A stretch of DNA of 47,443 nucleotides. Origin: Bdellovibrionales bacterium. GTDB lineage: Bacteria; Bdellovibrionota; Bdellovibrionia; Bdellovibrionales; Bdellovibrionaceae. The notes beneath the pieces were generated by a model. The model did not search any database, was not told the origin of the DNA, and saw only the letters and a program-made list of their open reading frames with translations. Numbering within the stretch: the first letter of the stretch is position 1; each line of letters begins with the position of its first letter. This document shows, in pieces, positions 1-8,935 of this stretch. Where the stretch lies: contig SXSU01000023.1 of the NCBI GenBank assembly GCA_005793345.1, positions 1 to 47,443 of the forward strand, in the 5' to 3' direction. The position numbers and the translations under genes are program-made.

Positions 1-1
1 G

Positions 2-409
2 GTATTAGAAAAACTACCGACTAGAGATTCTGTTTTGCCAGCGGTTATTCCTTTAATTATGGCAAAACAAAAAAATATGACTTTAAGTCAATTAGTTGAA
101 GATTTAGCACCATTAGCGACTTACAGTGACTTGATTAGAAGCTTTGACGTAAGTAAATCTCAAGTGGTATTGAAAAAAGCGATTGATAACTTTACAGTAG
201 ATTCTAGAAAGCCTATTAAAGTTGATTTTACTGATGGAGTCAGATTTTATTTTGATGATAAGTCAATAGTTCATTTGCGACCATCTGGAAATGCTCCAGA
301 GTTTAGAATATACACTGAATCAAAAAATAAAAGTAGAGCTTGTGAGTTAGCAAGCATAGCTCGCAAATTTATTGTTGAGAATTCAGTAATGGAGAACTCG
401 AATGTTTAA
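2..409 (+). CDS. Phosphomannomutase/phosphoglucomutase, C-terminal part (5' end outside window)
   Basis: This frame is open from the window edge, so only about the last 135 residues are visible. It interconverts hexose 6-phosphates and 1-phosphates; next to manC, the expected step is mannose-6-P to mannose-1-P for GDP-mannose supply. Visible evidence is an early stretch reading LPTRDSVLPAV, typical of domain 3 of the family, and the phosphate-binding loop RPSGNAPEFR in domain 4 near the end (the RPSGTEP-type motif). The stop overlaps the next start by 8 bases, so translation is probably coupled. Mannose versus glucose preference cannot be read from this fragment. Confidence 0.85.
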   Translation, partial: VLEKLPTRDSVLPAVIPLIMAKQKNMTLSQLVEDLAPLATYSDLIRSFDVSKSQVVLKKAIDNFTVDSRKPIKVDFTDGVRFYFDDKSIVHLRPSGNAPEFRIYTESKNKSRACELASIARKFIVENSVMENSNV

Positions 410-1283
410 TTCACAGGTTTTAAAGAGTATCAGAGGCTTAATTATAAACCCAATAGTTAATACTATGTTGCGAGTAGAGTATTTAAACTCAATGCAATTA
501 TTAACAATTTTACGGCAAAATGATAAATATAAAACACCAAAACACTTAATCCCATATGGTGAAAAAGCATTTTCACAAGGGGATGAAGATGGAATTTTAA
601 ATGAAATTTTTAATCGTATAGACGTAAAATATAAAAAATTTGTTGAGGTTGGAATTGGTGATGGATTAGAAAATAATACGGTAAATCTTTTATTTAAATC
701 ATGGTCAGGGCTCTGGATCGATGGGTCAAAAGAACAATGTGAATTTATTGCAAACAAATTTAAATCGATTCTTGAGCCAAACTCCAAGCAATTAAAATTA
801 GTTGAAACATTTGTATTTCCTAAAAATATTAATGATATTTTAATAAAAAATAATTTTAATACCGAAGTGGATTTGTTTTCGCTAGATATTGATGGAAATG
901 ATTATCATGTAATGGACGCAATAAATTTTAATACATTTAGCCCAAGGGTAATTGTTGTTGAATATAATGCTAAATTTTTGTCTGATACTAGTTGGAAAAT
1001 GCCATATAACGAAAATCATATGTGGGATGAAAAAACTGATTATTTTGGGTGTTCTTTAAAAGCATGGACAGATTTGTTAAACACCAAAAATTATTCTTTG
1101 GTAGGATGTAATATTTTTGGGACAAATGCATTTTTTGTTAGAAATGATTTACTTGGTGATAACTTCTGTGAAGTTAACAATATTAAATTTCACTATGAGC
1201 CAGCACGATATTATTTAATCGGGGGATACAAGAGCGGGCATAGTTGTAATAAAAGTTTTGAATCCGATTATTTTAAAAAATAA
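402..1283 (+). CDS. FkbM-like SAM-dependent methyltransferase, polysaccharide cassette
   Basis: A 293-residue protein with a SAM-binding glycine motif FVEVGIGDGLENNT around residues 80-93, then LWIDGS and FSLDIDGNDYHV. This is the pattern of FkbM-type (Methyltransf_21-like) proteins that often sit in surface-polysaccharide clusters and O-methylate sugars. There is no signal peptide, so it is probably cytoplasmic. It overlaps the phosphomannomutase gene by 8 bases and is followed after 37 bases by the flippase gene. The acceptor is unknown. The assignment rests on the motif pattern, not on full-length recognition. Confidence 0.6.
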   Translation: MFNSQVLKSIRGLIINPIVNTMLRVEYLNSMQLLTILRQNDKYKTPKHLIPYGEKAFSQGDEDGILNEIFNRIDVKYKKFVEVGIGDGLENNTVNLLFKSWSGLWIDGSKEQCEFIANKFKSILEPNSKQLKLVETFVFPKNINDILIKNNFNTEVDLFSLDIDGNDYHVMDAINFNTFSPRVIVVEYNAKFLSDTSWKMPYNENHMWDEKTDYFGCSLKAWTDLLNTKNYSLVGCNIFGTNAFFVRNDLLGDNFCEVNNIKFHYEPARYYLIGGYKSGHSCNKSFESDYFKK

Positions 1284-1320
1284 AAATTAATTTTAGAAAA
1301 TAATAGTTTGAAGGATAAAT

Positions 1321-2859
1321 TTGGATTTTAGCGGTAAAACACTTACAAAAAATATTTTCATCACTTTGATTAGTCAAATTATTCCTGTTTTTTTAGGAAT
1401 TTTACTTGTCCCTTTTATTTTAAGAAAACTCGGTTTAGACCGATTTGGTTTTTTGTCAATGAGTTGGATGATTATCGGATATTTCAGTATTTTTGATTTT
1501 GGATTGAGTAGAGTACTAACAAAAATAGTTTCAGAAAAAATTGGTGAAGTTAAAATTTCAGGTGAGTCAAAAAATTTGGATTTGAGTTCTACTGTTTGGC
1601 CAATAATAAAAGTAATGACAATAATTAGTTTGGTATTAGCGGGAATTGCGATATTAATTGCTCCGTGGATAATTCAATCTTTTTTTAATATTCCAAAATT
1701 ACTTTGGCAAGAATCACAACAATCATTTTTAATACTTTGTTTTGCAGTTCCAATAGTTACTTTAACTGTAGCATTTCGTGGAATTTTAGAAGCATATCAA
1801 GATTTTAAAATTTCAAATTTAATGCAAGCCCTGATTGGTTTTGGAAATTACGTTTGGCCAAGTTTTTGGGTATTTTATTCGTCATCATTAATTGGGGTAA
1901 CATTTGGATTAGTAGTTATTCGTTTAATTGTATTTGTATTTTTATTGAAGCGAGTTTTATATTTTATTCCATTACATAAAAACAAAAAGTTATCTCTTGA
2001 AACGCAAAATAATTTTTATAAAAAATTTATTAATGATCTAATTCATACTTTAAAGTTGGGTGGATGGATTACTGTATCAAATATCATATCGCCAATCGCT
2101 TCTTATCTGGATCGAATAATCTTAGGGTATTTTTTGCCAATCAAAGAATTAAGTTTTTATACAACACCGATGGATGTTTCTACTCGATTATGGTTGATCC
2201 CCAATGTAGTTACTCGTGTTGTTATGCCCAATTTTTCAGGAATTTCGAATTCTAATTTAGAGTTATTAAATTTAAATTATGAAAGAGGTTTAAAATTTGT
2301 ATTTTTTTTAATGGGAGGCCCTGTTTTTATACTTATTGTTTTTGCAAAAGAGTTAATGACTCTTTGGGTTGGTTCTGAGTTTGCTAATTTAAGTTATTTA
2401 ATAGCTCAAATTTTAATAATTGGCGTTTTCTTAAATAGTGTAAGCAGTATTCCATTTTTGTTATTGCAAGCCAGAAATAAAGCTCATATTCCGGCAAAAA
2501 TTAGTATTATATTTGCTCCTGTGTATTTTATAGCATTGATCTATTTAATTCCTAAGTATGGAAGCCTAGGAGCCTCCTTAATTTGGACAATGCAGTTTTT
2601 GTTAAGTATGCCGTTGCTTTTTTATTATTCAAGATTAGAAGTAAAATTTAATTATTTGAAGTATCAGTTTGTGATTTTAGTTTTTATTGGAATCGCATTT
2701 GCTCTCTCGTTTTTAAGTGTAATAATAATTAAATTGATCTCATTTTTTACTTGCTCATTGGGTTTTATATTTTATATTTGGAAATACTATTTTAATGATT
2801 CAGAGAGACTTTTTATAAAGAATCTTAATTCAAAATTTTTTGGAGTAATAAAAAAATGA
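1321..2859 (+). CDS. Wzx-type polysaccharide flippase (oligosaccharide/polysaccharide exporter family)
   Basis: A 512-residue, strongly hydrophobic protein with about 12-14 membrane segments. Its N-terminal signature, with IFITLISQIIPVFLGILLVP followed by a positively charged loop and RFGFLS, is typical of MATE-like Wzx flippases, which move lipid-linked repeat units across the inner membrane. The start is TTG, preceded by AAGGA (1311-1315). No ATG fits the conserved N-terminus better. Its last bases overlap manC by 4 (ATGA), implying one operon with the preceding genes. The substrate is not predictable. Confidence 0.8.
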   Translation: MDFSGKTLTKNIFITLISQIIPVFLGILLVPFILRKLGLDRFGFLSMSWMIIGYFSIFDFGLSRVLTKIVSEKIGEVKISGESKNLDLSSTVWPIIKVMTIISLVLAGIAILIAPWIIQSFFNIPKLLWQESQQSFLILCFAVPIVTLTVAFRGILEAYQDFKISNLMQALIGFGNYVWPSFWVFYSSSLIGVTFGLVVIRLIVFVFLLKRVLYFIPLHKNKKLSLETQNNFYKKFINDLIHTLKLGGWITVSNIISPIASYLDRIILGYFLPIKELSFYTTPMDVSTRLWLIPNVVTRVVMPNFSGISNSNLELLNLNYERGLKFVFFLMGGPVFILIVFAKELMTLWVGSEFANLSYLIAQILIIGVFLNSVSSIPFLLLQARNKAHIPAKISIIFAPVYFIALIYLIPKYGSLGASLIWTMQFLLSMPLLFYYSRLEVKFNYLKYQFVILVFIGIAFALSFLSVIIIKLISFFTCSLGFIFYIWKYYFNDSERLFIKNLNSKFFGVIKK

Positions 2860-4241
2860 TACCAGTTATTTTATCAGGTGGTAGTGGAACAAGATTATGG
2901 CCAATTTCAAGAACCAAATTGCCAAAACAATTTTGCCAAATTTTTGATGACTCACTTCAAAACTTAACTATGCAGAGATTGATGTCGTGGAATAAGCCTT
3001 GGGTCATTACTAACAAAAATTTACAGAATTTAACGATGTTGGGAATGCAGAAGTTTAATATTCCTACACACCAAATATTATTAGAACCTACTGCTCGCAA
3101 CACCGCCCCTGCAATTGCTTTAATTACACACGTTTTAAATCAAAAAGGTATGTCTGATGATGTTGTTGGAGTTTTTCCAGCCGATCACTTGATTGAAAAA
3201 GTTGATTTGTTTGAAAAAGCAATCAACTTGGCTGTAGAAGAAGCTCACAAGGGTTATATTGTAACGTTAGGAATTCAGCCTGACTTCGCTGCGACGGGAT
3301 TTGGTTATATTCATACTTCTGATTCAATTAGATCAAAGAGCTCAGACTTTAATAGTTTTGCAGTAAAAAGTTTTCACGAAAAGCCAGAATTAAAAAAAGC
3401 TGAAGAATTTATTAGAAGTGGTAATTATTTTTGGAACGCAGGTATATTTTTATTTAAAATAAAAGATATGGTTGCGGCTTTTGAAAAACATCAACCAGCG
3501 ATGTGGTCTGTGGTTCAAAAAATAAAAACTGATTTATCGAATTTAGAAGAGTTATTTCCTAAATTAGAAAACATCAGTATTGATTATGCCATCATGGAAA
3601 AATTAGGCGAGCAAAACCTAAGTTGTATCCCTTGTGAAATTGGATGGAGTGATGTGGGATCATGGGATGCAGTCAGTGAAGTCATGTCGACACAAAAACA
3701 AGATTCTAAAATTGAAGTGGATGCAAAAAATAATTTTGTATATTCACAACAAAATAAAAAATATGCACTTGTAGATGTTCACGATTTGATTATTGTTGAT
3801 ACTGCAGATGCAACATTGATAGCAAAGCAAGGCTCAACTCAAAAAGTAAAAGATGTTGTAGATAAATTAAAAAATATAGATCCAAACCTTACTCAAGAAC
3901 ATGTTTATGAAGAGCGTCCCTGGGGACGATATGAAATTTTACGAGATACAGATTTATTTAAATCAAAAGTCATTCATGTGTCGCCACATCAGCAACTGTC
4001 TTATCAATCTCATAATAAACGTGAAGAGCACTGGATCATTACAAAAGGTGTGGGAGAAGTAGTTCTTAATGATAAAATCATTCCAGTAAAAGCGGGCACG
4101 TATGTTAATATTCCTCTTGGAGCAAAACATCGCATGCGCAATACTGGCAATGAAGTTTTGGAGTTTGTTGAAGTTCAAATTGGAAATTATTTTGGCGAAG
4201 ATGATATCATTCGCTATCAAGATGACTACAAGCGAGCTTAA
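2856..4241 (+). CDS. manC: Mannose-1-phosphate guanylyltransferase / mannose-6-phosphate isomerase
   Basis: A 461-residue protein of normal length for the bifunctional ManC/CpsB family, which makes GDP-mannose from mannose-1-P and GTP. The N-terminus has the nucleotidyltransferase loop VILSGGSGTRLWPISR and the FPADH motif near residue 110. The middle has GYIH and the PWG-RYE linker (EERPWGRYEIL) that opens the C-terminal cupin isomerase domain. The cupin has QQLSYQSHNKREEHWIITKG and ends in VEVQIGNYFGEDDIIRYQDDY. It is translationally coupled to the flippase by an ATGA overlap and completes the mannose branch with the phosphomannomutase. Confidence 0.93.
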   Translation: MIPVILSGGSGTRLWPISRTKLPKQFCQIFDDSLQNLTMQRLMSWNKPWVITNKNLQNLTMLGMQKFNIPTHQILLEPTARNTAPAIALITHVLNQKGMSDDVVGVFPADHLIEKVDLFEKAINLAVEEAHKGYIVTLGIQPDFAATGFGYIHTSDSIRSKSSDFNSFAVKSFHEKPELKKAEEFIRSGNYFWNAGIFLFKIKDMVAAFEKHQPAMWSVVQKIKTDLSNLEELFPKLENISIDYAIMEKLGEQNLSCIPCEIGWSDVGSWDAVSEVMSTQKQDSKIEVDAKNNFVYSQQNKKYALVDVHDLIIVDTADATLIAKQGSTQKVKDVVDKLKNIDPNLTQEHVYEERPWGRYEILRDTDLFKSKVIHVSPHQQLSYQSHNKREEHWIITKGVGEVVLNDKIIPVKAGTYVNIPLGAKHRMRNTGNEVLEFVEVQIGNYFGEDDIIRYQDDYKRA

Positions 4242-4380
4242 TGAGTTTAATGATTGATAACGCGAGTTTGAGGACCTCCAAGATTTTAAGAACCAGAAAA
4301 AATAGTCTTAAGACCTCTGTAATAATCATCATATAATGTCGATATTTACAACAATGGTTTATGTTGTGGATTTCATCCAT
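4207..4380 (-). CDS. Possible small hydrophobic protein
   Basis: A 57-codon frame that I do not recognise. It starts at an ATG with a good ribosome binding site (GAGGAGG, about five bases upstream). Its second half is a long hydrophobic or amphipathic helix rich in Leu, Ile, Val and Lys. It runs convergently into the 3' end of manC, overlapping by about 35 bases. The frame continues upstream to 4470 without a better start. It could be a genuine small membrane peptide, a fragment of an older gene, or chance. Confidence 0.25.
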   Translation of the reverse strand: MDEIHNINHCCKYRHYMMIITEVLRLFFLVLKILEVLKLALSIIKLIKLACSHLDSE

Positions 4381-4557
4381 ATTGGCCTCCTCAGAAGTGG
4401 TGGGGGTCAATTCTTTTAAATATTTATAGATTGCCTCAGTCAAAAGGAAATCAATGCAATTTGAGACCAAAGCTAAAAGTATAGTTAGTTTTATCTGATC
4501 CTATTTAATCCGCATTAAGAAAGGCTTTTATAAGAGGAGTACGTTGATACTATTCCC

Positions 4558-4905
4558 TCAACAAATGGATTTGATAATTAGTTTTTGGTAAAATGGAATT
4601 GCGATTCTTTTGATATGATCAATCAAGTCAGGGTTATCAATTCCAGAAAATATTGAAAGATCAATTAAGTAGGGTAAATTTAAATCATCTAATTCGTTTT
4701 TGATACGGCATAAAGTTGTATAATCAATGTCAGAAGTTGATTGAATTGTGAGGTCAATATCAGAGCCTTGTTTATATGTACCTTTAGCTCGAGATCCATA
4801 GAGCAGAACCTTATCAATCTCTTGATAACTAGAAAAAACTTCGTTAATTTTATTTATAACTGTCGAAGACAATCCATATAAATTCTGTTCCTCATTCTTA
4901 CTCAT
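4558..4905 (-). CDS. mntA: MntA-like minimal nucleotidyltransferase antitoxin
   Basis: A 115-residue protein with the minimal nucleotidyltransferase motif GSRAKG...GSDIDL: G37-S38, ten residues, then D49-x-D51, which exactly fits GSX10DXD of MntA antitoxins. In the characterised HepT/MntA (type VII) pair the enzyme adenylylates a tyrosine of the HEPN toxin and silences it. Here it lies directly downstream of the HEPN gene and overlaps it by 8 bases, so both are co-translated. It borders a decayed defence region. The fold and pairing are clear; activity is inferred. Confidence 0.85.
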   Translation of the reverse strand: MSKNEEQNLYGLSSTVINKINEVFSSYQEIDKVLLYGSRAKGTYKQGSDIDLTIQSTSDIDYTTLCRIKNELDDLNLPYLIDLSIFSGIDNPDLIDHIKRIAIPFYQKLIIKSIC

Positions 4906-5305
4906 AATGTGCTAACTTTGATTTAAGTTTGATAAAGAGTTCGTAATAGTCATTAAAAATTGCCGTTGCTACTTTTTCAGCCTTATCTTGAATGTAGGTA
5001 TGAGAGGTTTCAATTCGACTTTGAATCATATTCATCCATTGTTCCCCGTTTTCAATGAGGCCTCTCTTAAACGAAAGTCGAATAGCATAACGGCTACCTT
5101 GAATGCTTGTCTCTCCTTGGGATTCATAAAAATCCTTCATTGTATTCCAGGCTAATTCATAGGTATATTCAAAAGATTTTATTAAGCCTTGGGTTTCAAG
5201 TTTTGTGAGATTTTTTTTATCAATGAACTCTTGGAGTTGTAAGAGGGCTTGTTTAAAGTTAGAAAATCGCTGTTTCCATCGAATATCATTAGAACTTTGA
5301 TTCAT
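4898..5305 (-). CDS. hepT: HepT-like HEPN ribonuclease toxin (HI0074 / nucleotidyltransferase substrate-binding family)
   Basis: A 135-residue all-helical protein of the HI0074 / HEPN family. The catalytic motif RX4HXY is intact: R97, H102, Y104 (RIETSHTY). In HepT the Arg and His form the RNase site and the Tyr is the residue modified by the MNT partner. The start has TAGGGA about six bases upstream. It is the first gene of a two-gene operon with mntA, in the usual toxin-first order. No damage is visible, unlike the neighbouring defence genes. Confidence 0.82.
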   Translation of the reverse strand: MNQSSNDIRWKQRFSNFKQALLQLQEFIDKKNLTKLETQGLIKSFEYTYELAWNTMKDFYESQGETSIQGSRYAIRLSFKRGLIENGEQWMNMIQSRIETSHTYIQDKAEKVATAIFNDYYELFIKLKSKLAHYE

Positions 5306-5351
5306 ATTTAATCCCTAAGAATAATTAATAACAAACTAGATCAGTTTTTAA

Positions 5352-6205
5352 ATCTTAAATCAAGTTGAATTTGTAACAAAAGGCCAAATTCTGGGTGAAA
5401 TTCTGGATGCATATGATTATTTAGAAGAGTCAGATCAAGGAAAAAGCTTCAATGCGTTTTGGGATTTTTTAATGTCTTCAGAAATGCAAGTGGATTTGAA
5501 CTCAATGGTCAATCAAATTCTTAATACTGATGAAATAAAAAATTATATTACTGAAATTGGAAACCCCTATTATATTTTACAGCTTAAGAGATTAAAAGCA
5601 AACCTGCTCCAGGTAGGTAAAAAAGCCTTGCAGTCGAAGTTAAGACTATCAGAAGAGCTTCGTAAATTATTACATCAAAAAAGTTTGCTAGAAAACACAC
5701 AAGTCATGAATGAAATTTATGAAATAAAAAAATTATTTGTGGAAAACAAAAAATTATTTTCAGATTTTTCAGATGAAAAATTTATGAATATGAATTTTAT
5801 GCCAGAAATATTTTTACCGATGGAACGACCAATTGGGCCTTGACTACAGAGATAGATTTTGGGGCAAAACAATTTGAAATAGGCAAGAATTGAACTGATA
5901 TAAAGAGCAAACAACTTGAAGAGCTTAAGGCAAGCTTTAAGCTGGATAAAAAAGAATTATATAATAATTTAAAGAAGTGTTTGGAAAATAAAGATAAAGT
6001 AACATTAAAAGAAATAGTTGAAAAATTTCCAATTCAAAAAGGAATTTCAGAAATAATCGCTTATATTGATATTGCAAATGATAGAGCCGCAAGCAGTATC
6101 GATAGCAAAGCAGAAATCAATATTCACTTCAAATCACGAAATCACTCTCGTGGAAGTGTTGAATTGGACGATGTAATTTTTAAAAAAATGCATGAAAAAA
6201 ATTAA
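5352..6205 (+). pseudogene. Relic jetA (DUF3375; Wadjet JetA, MukF-like), truncated and frameshifted
   Basis: Two open segments together spell the C-terminal part of a DUF3375 protein, the kleisin-like subunit of Wadjet plasmid-defence complexes. Segment one (5352-5843) contains VTKGQILGEILDAYDYLEES and FNAFWDFLMSS. Segment two (frame of 5843-6205) contains EIVEKFPIQKGISEIIAYI. The N-terminal roughly 200 residues are absent: an in-frame TAA at 5349-5351 precedes the segment and no family sequence lies upstream. The reading frame shifts near 5838-5843, and a further in-frame TGA lies at 5891-5893. Several independent lesions make this a pseudogene rather than a sequencing slip. Confidence 0.82.
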
Positions 6206-6219
6206 AGGTGTTAACTTGA

Positions 6220-6876
6220 ATGGAATATAACGAAAAAAAGAGTTTAGAAATAAGACCAGTTTTGGTAAAGTTACTACAAGGTTTTTTAACCCATGAAAAT
6301 AAGAAACAATGGGAGACTTTACTGATTCACCAAGATTATGTCAGAAATTATTTTAAATTTTTAGGTTTATATGTTCATTTAAATCGTGAAGATGGGTTTG
6401 CTTTTTTAAAAACTTCTCCAGATGATTCTTTAAAATTAACAGATGAAGATCTTGATTTGGAGATGCATGAAAATGAAGTTCTGCGCGATTCAGAAGGAGA
6501 TTACAAAGAGGCATCGTTAATTCGAAAAATGCCCCTATCTTTTGAAGTGAGTTTACTTTTAGTATTATTGCGTGAAGCAATTGAACAGTACGATGTAAAA
6601 GTAAGTGATGACTACCGCTTAATTTTAAAGAAGCAAGATATTTATGAAATGCTTAAAACTTTTTACCAATCAACTTACCAAAGTGGAGGCGATGAAACTA
6701 AAATTCTTCGAAAATTTGATGCGCTTATCGTTAAGATTTGCAGCATGGGTTTTATGAAGGAACTAAAATTAAACTCCGGGGTGTATGAGGTTAAAAGAAC
6801 TATCAAAGCTTTTATGAATCCAACTCAACTTAAAGTGATTAAAGAAAAAATGAAAATATATTTGGAGCAACATTAA
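6220..6876 (+). CDS. jetB: JetB-like protein (DUF4194; Wadjet JetB, MukE-like), probably orphaned
   Basis: A 218-residue open frame matching the DUF4194 / MukE-like subunit that joins JetA and JetC in Wadjet condensins. Winged-helix-type segments such as SFEVSLLLVLLREAIEQYD and LRKFDALIVKICSMGFMKEL are recognisable. The frame is intact and of family length, but both partners on either side are broken, so it probably has no complex to join. The ATG at 6220 follows jetA by 14 bases, and jetC's original ATG lies one base after its stop (6878), the usual jetABC order. Confidence 0.75.
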   Translation: MEYNEKKSLEIRPVLVKLLQGFLTHENKKQWETLLIHQDYVRNYFKFLGLYVHLNREDGFAFLKTSPDDSLKLTDEDLDLEMHENEVLRDSEGDYKEASLIRKMPLSFEVSLLLVLLREAIEQYDVKVSDDYRLILKKQDIYEMLKTFYQSTYQSGGDETKILRKFDALIVKICSMGFMKELKLNSGVYEVKRTIKAFMNPTQLKVIKEKMKIYLEQH

Positions 6877-6877
6877 A

Positions 6878-7945
6878 ATGCAAAAAAAGTGAATCCTTAT
6901 TTAAAGATAAACTACAATCGGTTGAGGGGGGATATAAATTAGCAGCCCTTGAAATTCTTAATTGGGGCACTTTCGATGGAAATATTTGGAAATTACAGGT
7001 GGATGGTAATCCTGTCTTGTTGACAGGTGAAAATGGATCTGGGAAGTTGACAATCGTAGATGCACTTTTAACACTATTAGTTTCAAATCAACGTCGCAAT
7101 TATAATTTATCCTCTGGAAGTGGTAGAAGAGAACGATCAGAAGTGACCTATGTTAAGGGGGCTTATGGTCGAGAGCAAGACAAACAGGGAATTGCTAAAA
7201 TTAAATTTTGCAGAAATGAGAATGGGAATTGTAGTGTCTTGCTTGCACGATTTACAAATTATTTACTAAAGGAAAACTTTACTATTGCTCAATTTTTTTG
7301 GTTCGATAGCGGGGAACTTAAAAAGTTTTACGTTACAGCAAATGAAAACTTATCTATTGAAAAACATTTTTCTGAATTTCAAATAGCCAGTTCTTTACGT
7401 ATAAAATTAAAATCAATTTCGCATGTAAATGTTTATGATAGTTTCAGCGAATATCAAATAAATTTCTTGAGTGCTTTTGGTACAAAATCATTGAAAGCCA
7501 TGGATCTTTTTAATCAAGTTGTGGCAATAAAAGAAGTTGGTTCTCTCAGTGAGTTTGTAAGAAAGCACATGTTAGAGCCAAAAAGTGTTCAGGATTTAAT
7601 TGATCAATTGTTTTCAAATTATGAAAATCTCAACTTATCCCACCAAGCAATTTTGAGCGCAAGAAGTCAACTTGACTTTTTAACTCCAATAGGTGAGTTG
7701 AATGATTTACTATGTAAACAAAAAAAAGAACTTGATTTAATAGAGCAAGAAGAAAAAAAGACACCTTTGTTTTTTAACCATAAAAGAAAATCAGTATTGG
7801 ATTTTCAACTTTACTTAGACCAAATCGTGCAATTAAAATACTTCATTCAGAATTAGTAAATCAAAATTATTCAGAAATTATAATTTTAAACACAACCAAT
7901 GAAGAATTTGAAAATAATTTCTGTGAAAAAAAAAACTTCCTTTAA
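6878..7945 (+). pseudogene. Relic jetC (SMC-like ATPase of Wadjet, MukB-like), truncated
   Basis: The N-terminal ATPase part of a Wadjet JetC is readable: LEILNWGTFDG, then GENGSGKLT, YVKGAYGRE and FSEYQINFLSAFGTK. Lesions are visible. The probable ATG at 6878 is followed by seven A residues (6882-6888) that put it out of frame with the body; six A's would restore it. The Walker A residue after Lys is Leu instead of Ser/Thr. The frame shifts near 7835, continues in another phase and ends at 7943-7945. The coiled coils and C-terminal signature half are missing, and JetD is not found. A GTG at 6999 opens the longest clean stretch but begins inside the conserved domain. Confidence 0.82.
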
Positions 7946-8669
7946 CTATTTTCAATTCAATAAATTAAATAAGGAATTCAAAATTACTTTAGCAGATTTT
8001 CCGGAAGTTATTTCAATACTTCTTGAGTTAGGATGGGACGTTTGGGCTGATAATTTAAGAGTAAAGCTTTTAGATAGTTTAAAAATAGATATTTAAACTT
8101 TTGGCTTAGATTTTAGCTTTGAGTTGTATGACAAATCCACAAATTACAAATTTGAAAGTTGGCAATTAATTCATATCTTAAAACGAAAACAGGCTTTTAT
8201 TAAATTAGATGATGGCAGCCTAGGAGTGCTTCCTAAAGATTGGTTAAATAAATTATTTCAAATTATGAAAACATTCAAAAATGACAGTCAATTTACACAG
8301 GCAGATCTTTTTGCGATGTCTCATTATGAAGAAAAATTTGATTTAGATATTGAGGGCGATGAGAGTTACAATCAACAGATACAAAAATTGCAAAATGGAC
8401 TTTATAATGAGGGTCCAATAGCACTTGAGTCAGGTCCTGAATTTAATGGAGAATTATTTGGGTACCAAAAACAAGGATTAGGTTGGTTAAAATTTTTAGA
8501 TGAATTTTACTTGGGTGGTTTGCTGGCTGATGAAATGGGCCTAGGTAAGACAGTTCAAGTGATTGCTTTTTTAGATCTACTAAAAAGTGAAGGAAAACTT
8601 GAAACTACACTTATCGTAGCTCCTAAATCTTTAGTCTCTCAATGTAAAGAAAGTGTTAAAAAATTTTAA
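7899..8669 (+). pseudogene. Relic SNF2-family helicase (N-terminal part only)
   Basis: This frame reads an SNF2-associated N-terminal region (DFPEVISILLELGWDVWAD, then LDDGSLGVLPKDWL) and the first half of an SNF2 ATPase: FGYQKQGLGWLKFL, motif I DEMGLGKTVQ, and motif Ia TLIVAPKSLVSQC. An in-frame TAA at 8094-8096 splits it, and it stops for good at 8667-8669, before motif II. The rest of the ATPase and the entire second RecA lobe are gone. It abuts and overlaps the jetC relic at a run of ten A's (7926-7935), so the junction probably reflects a deletion that joined two defence genes. Confidence 0.8.
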
Positions 8670-8935
8670 AACTGCATGAATCAAAATAAAATTTGCCAAT
8701 CTGATTCAAACAACTGAAAATGATTTTTTCAGTAATTTATCAAAAAGCGAGTTCGAAACTTTATTTTCGTAACCATGATATGAAAATTTAAACATATTTA
8801 TGTGAACCAAGAGAAAGACAGGATTATTTCGAAAATATGCGAAAATCCGAAATAGACTTGTGGAAATCACAGTAGATATTAAAATAAAATGAAGTTTAAT
8901 GAAGGCAGAGGCGAATTGGCTCCCAATTTGCATTA
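8670..8935 (+). other. Gene remnant region, no intact frame
   Basis: The 266 bases between the SNF2 relic and the XPB-like gene hold no convincing gene. Short stretches are rich in Lys, Arg and Glu in changing frames, as expected for eroded coding sequence, but no family could be named. A 75-codon frame on the minus strand (8706-8933) has no supported start or recognisable content. Confidence 0.4.

Noticed and set aside
6999..7856. jetC as a functional gene starting at GTG 6999
   Set aside because: That start lies inside the conserved N-terminal domain; the upstream LEILNWGTFDG block belongs to the protein and the C-terminal half is missing.
8706..8933. 75-codon minus-strand frame
   Set aside because: Unsupported start, no family features, and located in eroded sequence between relic genes.
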